From contig NZ_JACHLL010000003.1 in the NCBI RefSeq assembly GCF_014207935.1, forward strand, positions 12,265 through 76,264: 64,000 bases of DNA, in the 5' to 3' direction. How positions within the stretch are numbered: the first letter of the stretch is position 1; every line of letters begins with the position of its first letter. This document shows positions 46,617 to 57,229 of the stretch, in pieces. This DNA is from Pseudomonas fluvialis (GTDB lineage: Bacteria > Pseudomonadota > Gammaproteobacteria > Pseudomonadales > Pseudomonadaceae). Below the pieces are notes generated by a model, which saw only the letters and a program-made list of their open reading frames with translations, made no database searches and was not told where the DNA came from. Made by a program: the position numbers and the translations under genes.

Positions 46617-47582
46617 TCAGTGCAGCGGTGTTTCGCTGCTGGCCATCGCCTCATGTGGCGCGGCGATCTGTACCGGCAGACCGTCTTCGGCCGTAACCAC
46701 CTCACGAACGCGATCCCAGTCCATCTGCACCTGCTGCACCAGATCCTCGCGTTTGAGCAGGGCATTGACCACGGCGGCATTCTTGTCGACAGCGGAAACC
46801 TGGCCTTCAGGCGCATCGGTCAATGGCGCATGGGCTTCCAGATAGATCTTGCCGCCGCTCACGCCGAACTTGTAGGGCTCATTGATGATGCGCACCTTGG
46901 TACCCACCGGTGCCATCTTGGCCAGCTCCAGCACGTTGTTATTGAGCATGCGGAAACAGCCATGGCTGACGCGCATGCCGATGCCGAATTTCTTGTTCGA
47001 GCCGTGAATCAGGTATCCCGTAGTACCCAGGCTGAACTTGAACGGCCCCAGAGGATTGTTCGGCCCCGGCGCCACCACGGTCGGCAGCGGATCGCCATCG
47101 GCGGCGTGCTCTTCACGAATCGACTTTGGCGGATACCAGGCCGGGTTGGCCTGCTTGCCGATGATGGTCGTGGTGGCGACCGGCGAACCCCAGCCTTCGC
47201 GACCGATACCCAGAGGATAGGTATGCACCACATTCTTGCCCTTCGGGAAATAGTACATGCGGTACTCGGCAAGGTTGATCACGATACCCTCGCGCGGCCC
47301 CTGCGGCAGGATATAGCGGGTCGGCAGGATGATTTCAGTGCCGGCACCCGGCAGCCAGGCATCCACGCCTGGGTTGGCGGCCACCATTTCCAGGTAGCCC
47401 AGATCGTTGGCCGTGGCGATATCGGCAAAGGTGTCTTCGTACTTGGCTTGAATGACCCGGACTTCACCGACGACATCCTCGCCTGGCGGCGGCAGGGGCA
47501 ATTCCAGAGCAACAGCCTGGCCAGCCAGACACAAACCAGCGACCGACAGGCCACGGGCGACGGCAGATACGCGCGACAACAT
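46617..47582 (-). CDS. L,D-transpeptidase (ErfK/YbiS type)
   Basis: A periplasmic YkuD-domain enzyme of 321 aa from the ATG at 47582. Residues 1-26 are a signal peptide; a LysM-like segment (about 41-90) precedes the catalytic domain, whose motif SHGCFRM puts the nucleophilic cysteine at C209 with H207. In E. coli three enzymes of this class attach Braun lipoprotein to peptidoglycan. Here the gene is convergent with oprI, which ends in the attachable lysine, so it is the obvious candidate for linking OprI. The longer open frame to 47741 adds 53 residues that do not fit a signal peptide; AAGGA precedes 47582. Confidence 0.92.
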   Translation of the reverse strand: MLSRVSAVARGLSVAGLCLAGQAVALELPLPPPGEDVVGEVRVIQAKYEDTFADIATANDLGYLEMVAANPGVDAWLPGAGTEIILPTRYILPQGPREGIVINLAEYRMYYFPKGKNVVHTYPLGIGREGWGSPVATTTIIGKQANPAWYPPKSIREEHAADGDPLPTVVAPGPNNPLGPFKFSLGTTGYLIHGSNKKFGIGMRVSHGCFRMLNNNVLELAKMAPVGTKVRIINEPYKFGVSGGKIYLEAHAPLTDAPEGQVSAVDKNAAVVNALLKREDLVQQVQMDWDRVREVVTAEDGLPVQIAAPHEAMASSETPLH

Positions 47583-47658
47583 CCGAAAGTCCTTGATTAG
47601 CAATAGTTGAGAAAAAGATGCGGAATTGTACACCAGGCCCGCCAAGGCCGGGGAGACC

Positions 47659-47940
47659 TCAGTCGTCGCCCCAGGGCAGGCGCTGACCGGCCTTTTGCGC
47701 GCGCAGGACACGCTCACACTCGGCACACAAACGACGATCACGCAGGTCGCCCCGCGTCAGCGGCAACAGCTGGGGTTGCGCCGGTAGCAGGCCACCACAG
47801 AGCGTACGGTCGGCGTAGCCGCCAAGCTCAAGCTGACGCGCCAGCAGATGCACACGCACTTCCCGGCAGGCAAACAGGTCCAGCTGTTCGTCAGGCTCGA
47901 TCAGCTGATAGGCATGCAGGGACCAGACAAAGCGCGGCAT
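47659..47940 (-). CDS. small unknown protein, 93 aa
   Basis: I do not recognise this protein, but it sits at a position that is occupied by a hypothetical gene in P. aeruginosa, as I recall. It is soluble, with cysteines at about residues 25, 48, 72 and 75, and the last two form CAEC. That could bind a metal. No signal peptide. It lies between the L,D-transpeptidase gene and tesA on the same strand. Confidence 0.6.
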   Translation of the reverse strand: MPRFVWSLHAYQLIEPDEQLDLFACREVRVHLLARQLELGGYADRTLCGGLLPAQPQLLPLTRGDLRDRRLCAECERVLRAQKAGQRLPWGDD

Positions 47941-47996
47941 CGAAGGCTCCGGAGAAGGTGCGCCACCTTAGCCGAAAGGCCTGGCGCGGAAAAGCC

Positions 47997-48602
47997 TCAG
48001 AGGCGCGCCTCCAGCAAGGGCCAGAGATTGTCGAGCAGGCGTGGCTGGGCGTCCGCCGTTGGGTGGATACCGTCAGCCTGCATCAAGCCAGGCACACCGC
48101 CCACGCCGTCAAGGAAAAAGGGCAGTAACGGCACCTGATGGGTTGCGGCCAGTTGCTCATAGACCCCAGCAAAACCCTCGGTGTAGCGTTTGCCGTAGTT
48201 GGGAGGCAAACGCATCCCCAGCAGCATGACCTGCGCGCCACTAGCCTGGCTTGCCGAGATCATGCCGGCAAGATTCTGTTGCAATTGCGCCAAAGGGGTC
48301 CCGCGCAGGCCATCGTTGCCCCCAAGTTCGATCAGCACCAGTGCCGGTCGATGCTCCGCAAGCAGCGCCGGCAGGCGGGCCAGACCGCCTGCACTGGTAT
48401 CACCACTGATCGATGCATTGACGATCTGGATGCTCCTGCCCTGCTTATCGAGGCGTTTTTGCAGCAGGGCAACCCAACCCTGCGCCGTATCCAGGCCAAA
48501 AGCGGCGCTGATACTATCGCCCACCACCAGCCAGACTTCAGCACGCAGCGGCGCTGCCAGTAGCAACAGGGCAAGGCCGATCCAGCGCAGGCGCAGCAAC
48601 AT
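47997..48602 (-). CDS. tesA: TesA, arylesterase / lysophospholipase I
   Basis: Periplasmic SGNH hydrolase of 201 aa, the length of P. aeruginosa TesA. Residues 1-21 are a signal peptide (LRAEVW). Block I is VVGDSISA with S30 as nucleophile; block III is ELGGNDGLRG; block V is DGIHPTADA with the catalytic D and H. It hydrolyses esters and lysophospholipids or acyl-CoA. It is divergent from the ABC ATPase gene, whose start is 10 bases away, an arrangement known from the enteric tesA-ybbA-ybbP locus. Confidence 0.95.
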   Translation of the reverse strand: MLLRLRWIGLALLLLAAPLRAEVWLVVGDSISAAFGLDTAQGWVALLQKRLDKQGRSIQIVNASISGDTSAGGLARLPALLAEHRPALVLIELGGNDGLRGTPLAQLQQNLAGMISASQASGAQVMLLGMRLPPNYGKRYTEGFAGVYEQLAATHQVPLLPFFLDGVGGVPGLMQADGIHPTADAQPRLLDNLWPLLEARL

Positions 48603-48612
48603 CGAGATCTCC

Positions 48613-49296
48613 ATGAGCAACAGTATTCTGAGTGCGCAAGACCTTAGCAAAGTGGTCCCCGTGGCGGAAGGTGAACTGACCCTGCTGCACCCACTCAGTC
48701 TTGATCTCCAAGCCGGCGACAGCCTGGCTATCGTCGGCAGTTCCGGCTCGGGCAAATCCACCCTGCTCGGCCTGCTCGCGGGACTCGACTTGCCCAGCCA
48801 GGGTCGGATTGTGCTCGACGGACTTGAACTCGCCACGCTGGATGAAGACCAGCGCGCCGCAGTGCGGGCCGAACGGGTCGGTTTCGTCTTCCAATCGTTT
48901 CAGTTGATCGACAGCCTGAGCGCCTGGGAAAACGTCATGCTGCCGCTGGAACTGGCCGGGCGCCGCGATGCCCGCGCACATGCCCAGCAACTCCTGGAGC
49001 GGGTCGGCCTGGCCCAGCGCCTGCGCCACCTGCCTCGCCAGCTCTCCGGCGGTGAACAGCAGCGGGTTGCCCTGGCCCGTGCCTTTGCCTGCAACCCGGC
49101 GATCCTGTTCGCCGACGAACCCACCGGCAATCTCGACAGCCAGACCGGAGAACGCATCAGCGACCTGCTCTTCGAACTCAACCGCGAGCAAGGCACCACC
49201 CTGGTCCTGGTGACCCACGACGAGCGCCTGGCGCACCGTTGCCACCGGCAGATTCGCCTGGAAGCCGGGCACCTGCTGGCGAGCGTGGAGCCCTGA
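48613..49296 (+). CDS. ABC transporter ATP-binding protein (YbbA/LolD-like)
   Basis: A 227-residue ABC ATPase. Walker A is GSSGSGKST near residue 45, the signature is LSGGEQQR, Walker B is AILFADEPTGNLDS, and the H-loop is TLVLVTHDE. It is in the MacB/LolD subfamily that works with FtsX-type permeases. It starts 10 bases from the divergent tesA start. Its stop overlaps the permease start by one base (TGATG), so they form one complex. Confidence 0.93.
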   Translation: MSNSILSAQDLSKVVPVAEGELTLLHPLSLDLQAGDSLAIVGSSGSGKSTLLGLLAGLDLPSQGRIVLDGLELATLDEDQRAAVRAERVGFVFQSFQLIDSLSAWENVMLPLELAGRRDARAHAQQLLERVGLAQRLRHLPRQLSGGEQQRVALARAFACNPAILFADEPTGNLDSQTGERISDLLFELNREQGTTLVLVTHDERLAHRCHRQIRLEAGHLLASVEP

Positions 49297-51788
49297 TGCG
49301 TACTCCAGCCCTGCTGAGTCTGGCACTGAGCCTGTTGTGGCGCGAGCGTAGCGCCGCCGAGGTGCGCACGCTGTTCTGGTCGCTGCTGATTGCCGTCAGC
49401 GCCAGTTGCAGCATCGGCTTCTTCAGCGCCCGCCTGCAGGAAGCCATGGTGCTGCGCGCCAGCGAGTTTCTCGCCGCCGATCTGGTCTTGAGTGGCAGCC
49501 AGCCAGCTTCCGTTGCACAGATCGACAAGGGACAGGCCCTAGGCCTTCAGCATGCGCAGAGCGTCGAGTTCCCCAGCATGCTGGCCAGCGCCCAGGGCCT
49601 GCAACTGGCCAGCGTCAAGGCCGTGGCGGCACCCTACCCACTGCGTGGCGAGTTGAAATCCACTCCCCGCCGCTTTGCTGAAGAACAGGCCGGCGGCTTG
49701 CCGCAACCGGGCGAGCTCTGGGCCGAAGCACGCCTGGCTCAGGCCCTGGGCATCGAGCCAGGCGCACGGATCGAGGTTGGCGCGATAGAGTTGACCCTGA
49801 CCCGCCTGCTCACCTATGAACCGGATCGCGCCGGTGACTTCTACAGCCTTACGCCGCGCGCCCTGATCAACCTGAGCGATCTGGCTGCCACGCAGGTGGT
49901 ACAGCCGGGCAGCCGGGTGCGTTACCGCGATTACTGGCGGGGCTCTGCCGAAGCCGTCCTGGCCTACCGGCAGCAGACCAAACCTGGCCTGGCCGCCCAT
50001 CAGCAACTGCTCGACGCCCGTGGCGGCAACACCCAGGTGGGGGGCGCGCTGAGCCGGGCCGAGCGCTACCTCAATCTGGCCAGCCTGGCCGCCCTGCTGC
50101 TGGCCGGCGTCGCCGTGGCGCTGTCGGCGAGTCGCTTTGCCACACGCCGTTATGACACCAGCGCCCTGCTGCGCTGCTTTGGCCTGCAACGCCGGCAGAT
50201 CACCCAGCTGTTCTGCATCCAGTTGCTGGCCCTGGGACTGTTTGCCAGCCTGCTCGGCGCCCTGCTCGGCTGGCTTGGCCATCTCGGCCTGCTGCATCTG
50301 CTGGGCGGCTTGCTACCGGAAGAACTGCCGGCCGTTGGCTGGCTACCGGCCCTGGCGGGAATCGCCAGTGGCCTGATTACCTTGGCCGGCTTTGCCCTGC
50401 CACCGCTGCTCAACCTGGGGCGCGTATCGCCGCTGCGGGTGCTGCGTCGGGACCTGCAGCCCCTTCCCGTCGCGGCCTGGCTCAGCTATGCCCTGGCCAT
50501 CGCCGCGCTGGGCCTGATCATGTGGCGACTGAGTCTAGACTGGCGCCTGACCCTGGCCCTGCTCGGCGGCGGCCTGTTCGCCTGTCTGTTGCTCGGCAGC
50601 CTGCTGTGGCTAGCCTTGCGCAGCCTGCGCCGGATATTGGAAAACGCCACACTGAGCTGGCGCCTGGGACTTGGCCAACTGCTGCGCCATCCACTGGCGG
50701 CCACCGGCCAGGCCATGGCGTTCGGCCTGATTCTGCTTGCCATGGGCGTTATCGGCCTGCTGCGTGGCGAGCTGCTGGACAACTGGCAGAACCAGCTACC
50801 CAGCGATGCGCCCAACCATTTCGCCATGAACATCCTGCCCGAGCAGCGGCAGGCCTTTGTCAGCGCCCTCGAACAACAGGGCGCGCAGAGTCAGCCACTG
50901 TTCCCGCTGGTCCCCGGCCGCCTGATCGCCATCAATCAGCAGGCCGTGCAGCAGCTCGTCAGCAAGGACTCCCAGGGCGAACGGGCGATCCAGCGTGATC
51001 TCGGTCTGACTTGGGCCGGCGACCTGCCAGCCGGCAACAAGCTGACTGCCGGCACCTGGCTGGGTACCACACGCAGTGGCCTGCCAGGTGTGTCGGTGGA
51101 AAGCAAACTGGCGGAAAACCTGAAAATCCAGCTAGGTGACCGCCTGACCTTCAGCATCGCCGGGCAAACCCGCGAGGTGGAAGTCAGTAGCCTGCGCGAA
51201 GTCGACTGGGACAGCTTCCAGCCGAACTTCTACATGGTCTTCGCCCCCGGCGTGCTGGATGACCTGCCGCTGACCTACCTGACCAGCTTCCATCTGCCCA
51301 AGAGCCAGGAAGACGCCCTGCTGCCGCTGTCGCGGCAGTTCCCCAGTGTCACCCTGCTGCAGGTCGACGCCATTCTCGAACAGCTGCGCAGCATCCTGGC
51401 TCAGGTCAGCCTGGCCGTGGAGTACGTGCTGCTGTTCGTGCTGGCCGCCGGCCTCTGCGTGCTGTTCGCCGGCCTGCAGGCGACCCTCGACGAACGCCTC
51501 AAGCAGGGCGCCATTCTCCGCGCCCTGGGCAGTTCACGGCGCCTGTTGCAACAGGCACGCCTGCGCGAATTCGCCCTACTGGGTACCAGCAGCGGCATCC
51601 TGGCCATGCTCGGCTGCGAGCTGGTCAGCTACCTGCTGTATCATTTCGTCCTCGATATCGCCTGGCAGCCCCATCCCTGGCTGCTCCTGTTGCCACTGGC
51701 CGGTGCCTTGCTGGTGAGCCTTGCCGGCAGCCTGGGAACCCGCCGGGTAATTCACGCCAGCCCGCTGTCGGTGTTGCGCGAAAGCTGA
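49296..51788 (+). CDS. FtsX/MacB-like permease (YbbP-like)
   Basis: An 830-residue inner-membrane protein. One N-terminal helix and a periplasmic domain (about 45-250) are followed by four helices, a second block with a central helical pair, another periplasmic domain (about 480-680) and a C-terminal FtsX domain (the four-helix region near 690-830). The duplicated FtsX plan is typical of YbbP. The enteric ybbAP pair has an unclear cargo. It follows the ATPase with translational coupling and lies 28 bases before greB. Confidence 0.92.
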   Translation: MRTPALLSLALSLLWRERSAAEVRTLFWSLLIAVSASCSIGFFSARLQEAMVLRASEFLAADLVLSGSQPASVAQIDKGQALGLQHAQSVEFPSMLASAQGLQLASVKAVAAPYPLRGELKSTPRRFAEEQAGGLPQPGELWAEARLAQALGIEPGARIEVGAIELTLTRLLTYEPDRAGDFYSLTPRALINLSDLAATQVVQPGSRVRYRDYWRGSAEAVLAYRQQTKPGLAAHQQLLDARGGNTQVGGALSRAERYLNLASLAALLLAGVAVALSASRFATRRYDTSALLRCFGLQRRQITQLFCIQLLALGLFASLLGALLGWLGHLGLLHLLGGLLPEELPAVGWLPALAGIASGLITLAGFALPPLLNLGRVSPLRVLRRDLQPLPVAAWLSYALAIAALGLIMWRLSLDWRLTLALLGGGLFACLLLGSLLWLALRSLRRILENATLSWRLGLGQLLRHPLAATGQAMAFGLILLAMGVIGLLRGELLDNWQNQLPSDAPNHFAMNILPEQRQAFVSALEQQGAQSQPLFPLVPGRLIAINQQAVQQLVSKDSQGERAIQRDLGLTWAGDLPAGNKLTAGTWLGTTRSGLPGVSVESKLAENLKIQLGDRLTFSIAGQTREVEVSSLREVDWDSFQPNFYMVFAPGVLDDLPLTYLTSFHLPKSQEDALLPLSRQFPSVTLLQVDAILEQLRSILAQVSLAVEYVLLFVLAAGLCVLFAGLQATLDERLKQGAILRALGSSRRLLQQARLREFALLGTSSGILAMLGCELVSYLLYHFVLDIAWQPHPWLLLLPLAGALLVSLAGSLGTRRVIHASPLSVLRES

Positions 51789-51816
51789 AACAAAAAGAGC
51801 TGAACGAACAGTCGCC

Positions 51817-52314
51817 ATGAGTCGTTATCGTCCGCCGCGCAGTGCCGGCACTCCCCTGATTACCCCGGAAGGCGAGGCGCGCCTGCGCGCCGAACTGCAC
51901 GAGCTGTGGCATGTGCGCCGGCCGCAGGTAACCCAGGCCGTCAGCGAAGCGGCCGCCCAGGGTGATCGCTCGGAAAATGCCGAGTACACCTACGGCAAGA
52001 AGATGCTGCGCGAAATCGATAGCCGCGTGCGCTTTCTCAGCAAGCGCCTGGAAAACCTCAAGGTGGTCAGCGACCGCCCGGCAGACGCCGGCAAAGTCTA
52101 TTTCGGTGCCTGGGTCACCGTCGAAGATGAAGACGGCAGCGAGGCCCGCTATCGCATCGTCGGCCCGGACGAACTGGATCTACGCCAGGGCCTGATCAGC
52201 ATCGATTCGCCCCTGGCCAGAGCCCTGGTCGGCAAGCCGCTGGATGCCGAAGTCAAAGTGCAGACGCCGACTGGCGAGCAGTACTACGTGATCACCGCGA
52301 TCGACTATCCCTGA
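51817..52314 (+). CDS. greB: transcription elongation factor GreB
   Basis: Stimulates cleavage of backtracked RNA by RNA polymerase. The protein is 165 aa with N-terminal coiled coil (about 15-85) that enters the polymerase channel; the tip has acidic residues in [15 protein letters not shown]. The C-terminal FKBP-like domain has the family end [16 protein letters not shown]. The [19 protein letters not shown] start is typical of GreB rather than GreA. It follows the permease gene by 28 bases. Confidence 0.96.
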   Translation: MSRYRPPRSAGTPLITPEGEARLRAELHELWHVRRPQVTQAVSEAAAQGDRSENAEYTYGKKMLREIDSRVRFLSKRLENLKVVSDRPADAGKVYFGAWVTVEDEDGSEARYRIVGPDELDLRQGLISIDSPLARALVGKPLDAEVKVQTPTGEQYYVITAIDYP

Positions 52315-52331
52315 CGGTCGCCTGCAGCACT

Positions 52332-52643
52332 TCAGCGCAAGCAGATCAGCCCCTGGCGTGCGACCCGCAGTACCTCGTGCAGCAATTCGTCCGTCAGCAC
52401 GCTGGACGATTCACCAAGCACCACCAGATCGAAAGCCGCGTCCGGCAGTTCACGCAATTCGGCAGCCTGTGCCGCCGCAAACTTCAGCAGGCTCTGACGG
52501 TCGGCCGCCCAGTTCTTGGGCCAGCCTTCGAGGTATTTGAGCAGGCTCGGCGAGTGCTGACCGATCAGCAGAACATGCGGGTGGCGAACGACACTGCAGG
52601 ACGGCAGCGGAGAGAATTGCAGCTGGGGACGTGGACAGCTCAT
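52332..52643 (-). CDS. small unknown protein, 103 aa
   Basis: Convergent with greB. I do not recognise the family with certainty; it resembles the tail of a SAM-dependent methyltransferase fold (FDLVVLGESSSVLTDELLHE with VARQGLICLR) without a visible SAM motif. It is soluble with no signal peptide, and it seems to have a counterpart at the same place in other pseudomonads. ATG at 52643 has no strong ribosome-binding site. Confidence 0.55.
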   Translation of the reverse strand: MSCPRPQLQFSPLPSCSVVRHPHVLLIGQHSPSLLKYLEGWPKNWAADRQSLLKFAAAQAAELRELPDAAFDLVVLGESSSVLTDELLHEVLRVARQGLICLR

Positions 52644-53027
52644 GGCATCGATCTCGGCCTCGGAGTTACCGCCGGGCAGCGGTGGGAGGCGACACCGAGG
52701 CCAGCGCTTTAGCGGTATGTGCCCAACCGGGCGGCGCCCCGCAATTTGCTGTTAAATCGGCGCCAGGCAGCAATCGTAAAAATGCCTCCCGGCCCTGTCA
52801 AGGTTATCGGACACCTTCAACGCTCTTCGCCCCGTCCTCAACGCCACACGGATGGCGCATAGCCAACGGGCACACCAACCTTTGATGGGGCGGGCCGCGA
52901 AACACGCCTGTCTCACCCCAAAACGGCCTGGAAAATGCCGCATTTCCGGGCACTTCGGCGCAGCTCACTGACACCGTAGGCCACTGTGACCGTAGCGCCC
53001 TGTAACGCCGGCACAGACACACAGAAG
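52644..53027. other. long gap upstream of the lipase promoter
   Basis: About 380 bases with no convincing gene. Short frames on both strands lack ribosome-binding sites. A sigma-54 promoter in this system would need an upstream activator site; the three palindromes start at 53028, and I see no further candidate in 52644-53027. Confidence 0.5.
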
Positions 53028-53081
53028 GTGAACATTTGTTCACTGTATTTCCATACAGCCCGAACTAGAGCCTTCGCTCTA
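53028..53081. promoter_or_regulatory. three consecutive 16-bp palindromes upstream of lipA
   Basis: GTGAACA-TT-TGTTCAC (53028-53043), CTGTAT-TTCC-ATACAG (53043-53058) and TAGAGC-CTTC-GCTCTA (53066-53081) lie one after the other, 15 to 69 bases upstream of the sigma-54 promoter. At least one is a candidate enhancer site for a sigma-54 activator such as LipR; the others could form RNA-independent DNA cruciforms or sites of other regulators. Which one is used is not known from the sequence. Confidence 0.55.
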
Positions 53082-53095
53082 ATTCTGAGCCCTTA

Positions 53096-53110
53096 TGGCA
53101 TGGTTCCTGC
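53096..53110 (+). promoter_or_regulatory. sigma-54 promoter of lipA
   Basis: TGGCATGGTTCCTGC has the invariant GG (53097-53098) and GC (53109-53110) exactly 10 bases apart, and TGGCA matches the -24 element. It is about 90 bases upstream of the lipA ATG. Lipase genes of P. aeruginosa and P. alcaligenes are known to be driven by sigma-54 with the activator LipR. Confidence 0.8.
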
Positions 53111-53152
53111 CATATCCCCGCCAGCTGATGTGCACGTCCAGGAGGGGCGTGA

Positions 53153-54133
<981 letters not shown>

Positions 54134-54201
54134 CACCCGCTAGACCCGGTGCAGGGCTCCCGCCCTGCACCTTCTCTTCCGATTGCGAGACTGCCTGCCT
54201 G

Positions 54202-55239
54202 ATGAAGCCTACCGAACGCAGGACCTATGTACTGACGCTGACTCTGGCGCTGGCCACCATCACCGGCGTGGTCTGGTGGTCGCAGCCGGCGACGGATACA
54301 CCCCAGCCGAGCGGTCCCAGCGCCGCAGCCGTTAGCATCATTACGCCCACAGCCAGCCGAGAAGAAGCGGCCAGACCGCTGCCAAACACGCTGCAGCCTC
54401 TGCCGGCGTCTTTTCAGGGCACCGAGATTGACGGCCGCCTGCGCGTCGATGCCAGCGGCAACCTGATCATCGAAGGCGAGATTCGCCACCTTTTCGACTA
54501 CTTCCTCAGCAGCTTCGGCGAAGAGCCACTCAAGGCCAGCATCGAACGCCTGCAGAGCTATATCACCGCGCAACTGGCGGAGCCGGCCGAAGGCCAGGCC
54601 CTGCAGCTGCTTGAGCAATACCTCGATTACAAACGCCAGCTGGTCGACCTGGAACGCGACCTGCCACAGCTGACTCATCTGGATGGCATTCGTCAGCGCG
54701 AGCAGGCCGTCAGCGCATTGCGCGCCCGACTGTTCAGCCAGGAGGCTCATCAGGCGTTCTTCGCCGAGGAAGAGGCCTACAACCAGTTCACCCTCAACCG
54801 CCTGAGCATCCAGAACGACGCCAGCCTCAGCGCCGAGCAAAAGGGCCAGGCCATGCAGGCACTGCGCGACAGCCTGCCGGAAATCCTCGAACAAGCCGTA
54901 CTGCCCCAGCTGCAAAGCGAGCTGCACCAGCAGACCCAAGCCTTGCGAGCGCGCAACGGCAGCCCCGAGGAATTACGCGCCCTGCGCCAGCAACTGGTCG
55001 GAAGCGAAGCCACCGCTCGCCTGGAGGCGCTGGACCAGCAGCGTGCCGACTGGCAGCAACGCCTCAAGCGATACAGCAGCGCCAAAGCCGAAATCGAGAG
55101 TAACCCCGGACTCAGCCAGACGGACAGGCAGGCGGCCCTCGACGAACTGATCGCCAGCCACTTCAACGAACAGGAGCGCCTGCGACTCGACGCCGCCCTG
55201 GCACTCCATCAAAGCCGGCAGGACAACAACAGCAATTGA
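54202..55239 (+). CDS. lif: lipase-specific foldase Lif
   Basis: Membrane-anchored steric chaperone needed to fold LipA in the periplasm; 345 aa. Residues 8-27 are the single N-terminal transmembrane helix; a variable proline-rich linker follows to about 65. The conserved foldase motif is [13 protein letters not shown] at 95-107 (RxxFDYxLSxxGE). The rest is all-helical, as in the known lipase-foldase complex, with [12 protein letters not shown] and [15 protein letters not shown] segments. It is transcribed with lipA and its product is needed in equimolar amount. Confidence 0.96.
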   Translation: MKPTERRTYVLTLTLALATITGVVWWSQPATDTPQPSGPSAAAVSIITPTASREEAARPLPNTLQPLPASFQGTEIDGRLRVDASGNLIIEGEIRHLFDYFLSSFGEEPLKASIERLQSYITAQLAEPAEGQALQLLEQYLDYKRQLVDLERDLPQLTHLDGIRQREQAVSALRARLFSQEAHQAFFAEEEAYNQFTLNRLSIQNDASLSAEQKGQAMQALRDSLPEILEQAVLPQLQSELHQQTQALRARNGSPEELRALRQQLVGSEATARLEALDQQRADWQQRLKRYSSAKAEIESNPGLSQTDRQAALDELIASHFNEQERLRLDAALALHQSRQDNNSN

Positions 55240-55244
55240 AACAA

Positions 55245-55268
55245 CCGGGGCCGCATTAGCGGCCCCGG
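55245..55268. terminator. hairpin between lif and doxX
   Basis: CCGGGGCCGC-ATTA-GCGGCCCCGG is a perfect 10-base stem 5 bases past the lif stop. There is no T-run, so termination may depend on Rho or on other sequence. It lies between convergent genes. Confidence 0.6.
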
Positions 55269-55298
55269 AGTCTCATAACCTGTCAGATCCTCAGAGGA

Positions 55299-55733
55299 TC
55301 AGCCTTGCAGACGGGCATCCACCGACAGCCGCCCAGCCCCCTCGACCAGCAGTACCACACTGATCACCGCCAGGGTCATGGCGTACTCGAAGCCATTGCT
55401 GGCCATGAAGAAACCGTTGCCCAGGTGGACCCAGAACAGGGCGATCAGCATGGCCACCATCAACGACAGAGCGGCCGGACGCACCAGCAGGCCGATGACC
55501 AGCAACAACCCGCCGAAGAACTCCGCACTGCCGGCCAGCAACGCCATCAGCACGCCCGGTTCCAGGCCGATCGATGCCATCCACTGCCCGGTGCCTTCCA
55601 GCCCGTAGCCGCCAAACCAGCCAAACAGTTTCTGTGCGCCATGGGCGGCAAAGGTCAGACCGGTGGTGATGCGCAGCAGAGTGATGGCATAGCCGGCCTG
55701 GGTATTGAACAGAACGCGACGAAGGTTGTGCAT
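55299..55733 (-). CDS. DoxX family membrane protein
   Basis: A 144-residue protein with four transmembrane helices (about 16-35, 55-78, 82-100 and 108-130) typical of DoxX/DoxD-like proteins. Family features are LRITTGLTFAAHGAQKLFGWFGG and the repeated LLVRPAALSLMVAML. The function is unclear; some members work in redox or thiosulfate-quinone systems. It is convergent with lif. ATG at 55733 and an AT-rich upstream region fit. Confidence 0.88.
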   Translation of the reverse strand: MHNLRRVLFNTQAGYAITLLRITTGLTFAAHGAQKLFGWFGGYGLEGTGQWMASIGLEPGVLMALLAGSAEFFGGLLLVIGLLVRPAALSLMVAMLIALFWVHLGNGFFMASNGFEYAMTLAVISVVLLVEGAGRLSVDARLQG

Positions 55734-55739
55734 GGTGAA

Positions 55740-55834
55740 GTCCTCACGAATGGGTAGCAGGTGAGAGACAGCTTAGATGCGGCTAATCGATATAAAAAGC
55801 GCAAAAAATTCCGTAAAAATATCGAATTAATTGA
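55740..55834. other. AT-rich patch upstream of doxX
   Basis: GATATAAAAAGCGCAAAAAA-type text from about 55785 to 55840 contrasts with the GC-rich neighbourhood. It probably holds the doxX promoter and is close to the end of the transglycosylase gene. I see no clear -35/-10 pair or operator. Confidence 0.45.
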
Positions 55835-57229
55835 TTATTTATGCACGACTCGCGGCTCCAGCACATCGCGCTCCCGATCGAAAGCCAGGCGGTACTTGTT
55901 GACCGCTGCCACATAGCTGACCGGCCCCATGCCGACCTGTTCCAGGGCAATCCGCTCGACCTGGAAGAACCAGCGATCGGCATCCAGCCCGCGGCGCCTG
56001 GCTTCGGCGCGCAGACTCTGCACCCGCTGCGGGCCCATGTTGTAGGCCGCCAGGATGAACGCCAGGCGCTCATCCGGATCGAGGCGCGGATTGGCAAAAA
56101 AACTGCGGCGGATCTTTGCCATGTAGCGCGTTGCCGCCTGCACATTGCTGTCCAGTGCCGCGATATTGCCCACCCCCACACTGCGAGCTGCCGCCGGGGT
56201 GATCTGCATCAGCCCGCTCGCCCCGTTGGCACCCCGCGCAGCCGGGTTGAGGCTGGACTCCTTGTAGGCAATGGCCGCCAGCGCCAGCCAGTCGAAATCC
56301 TGCTGGGCGGCATACTTCTGCAACACCGGCCGGACCTTTTCCAAACGCTGGCGATCGGCACGGTTGAGCGGGTAATGCACCTTGTACGAACGCCGGTAGA
56401 CCCGCTGAAACGCGCTGTCCTGATCCGCAGGCGCGCGGTAATCCTCCAGAAACGCATCCAGGCTGGCGCGCAGGGTCGGTGCATCCGGCCGCACGTACCA
56501 GTTGAGATCGCGGCGGTTATCCAGCACCAGATGGCGGTCGATACGCAGGCGCGGCAGCACCTTGCTCCAGCGCTCGGCCAGCGGTTGCTCCACCGCGCTG
56601 TAGTTGTAGATGCCGGCCTGGACCATCTCCAGCACATCTTCCACGGCCAGCGAATCGTCCACCCACTCGATCATCAGCGGTGCCAGCTTGCGCTCGGCCA
56701 GTTGCTGGTTGATCCGCCGTACCGCCTCCACCGCCGCACTGCCGCGCGGCAGCGCCAGGCTACGCCCGGCCATATGTTCGAAGCGCAGGTTGCGCCGCAC
56801 GCCCTGGCGAGTCACCACCACCAGCGGCACCGCCTCGCGCAGCGCCTGGCTGGAACTGACATGAATGGCCGCCTCGCTCTGCAACAACTCGCTGCTGGCC
56901 ACCAGATCCCCATCACCACGCTGCAGGGCCTTGAGCAGGTCGGTTTTGGGCCGCGGCAGCAGTTTCAGGCGCAGGCTGCCCTGCTGGCGCTGATTGAGGT
57001 AGCGCTCGAATGCCTTGAGCCGGTGGTACTCCCCGCCCACCGCCTGGCCACGCACTTCGCCAGAGCTGGCACGGCTCTCGTTGACCAGCACACGCAACTC
57101 GCCGCTGCGCCGGATCTGCGCCAGATCGCGCGCCGCCGGACTGTTCCAGGCCTGCTGCGGATCGGCCAGGCGCGCGCTGGCCGGCATGCACAGCAGCGCC
57201 AGCCAAAGGCCCAACAGAATTCTCAGCAA
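55835..57229 (-). CDS. MltF-like membrane-bound lytic transglycosylase
   Basis: Two domains: a periplasmic solute-binding-protein domain (about 35-270, with SGELRVLVNESRAS and GDGDLVASSELLQSE) and a C-terminal soluble-lytic-transglycosylase domain (about 300-460, with AYKESSLNPAARGANGASGLMQI, where the E is catalytic, and AYNMGPQRVQSL). These cleave peptidoglycan glycan strands. TTG at 57229 gives 464 aa and a signal peptide LLRILLGLWLALLCMPASA; the open frame runs on to 57586 without any recognisable sequence and overlaps the tatD start. The start is uncertain. Confidence 0.85.
   Translation of the reverse strand: MLRILLGLWLALLCMPASARLADPQQAWNSPAARDLAQIRRSGELRVLVNESRASSGEVRGQAVGGEYHRLKAFERYLNQRQQGSLRLKLLPRPKTDLLKALQRGDGDLVASSELLQSEAAIHVSSSQALREAVPLVVVTRQGVRRNLRFEHMAGRSLALPRGSAAVEAVRRINQQLAERKLAPLMIEWVDDSLAVEDVLEMVQAGIYNYSAVEQPLAERWSKVLPRLRIDRHLVLDNRRDLNWYVRPDAPTLRASLDAFLEDYRAPADQDSAFQRVYRRSYKVHYPLNRADRQRLEKVRPVLQKYAAQQDFDWLALAAIAYKESSLNPAARGANGASGLMQITPAAARSVGVGNIAALDSNVQAATRYMAKIRRSFFANPRLDPDERLAFILAAYNMGPQRVQSLRAEARRRGLDADRWFFQVERIALEQVGMGPVSYVAAVNKYRLAFDRERDVLEPRVVHK

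Noticed and set aside
52752..53043. Small frames upstream of lipA
   Set aside because: Short, overlapping each other on one strand, no ribosome-binding site; better explained as promoter DNA.
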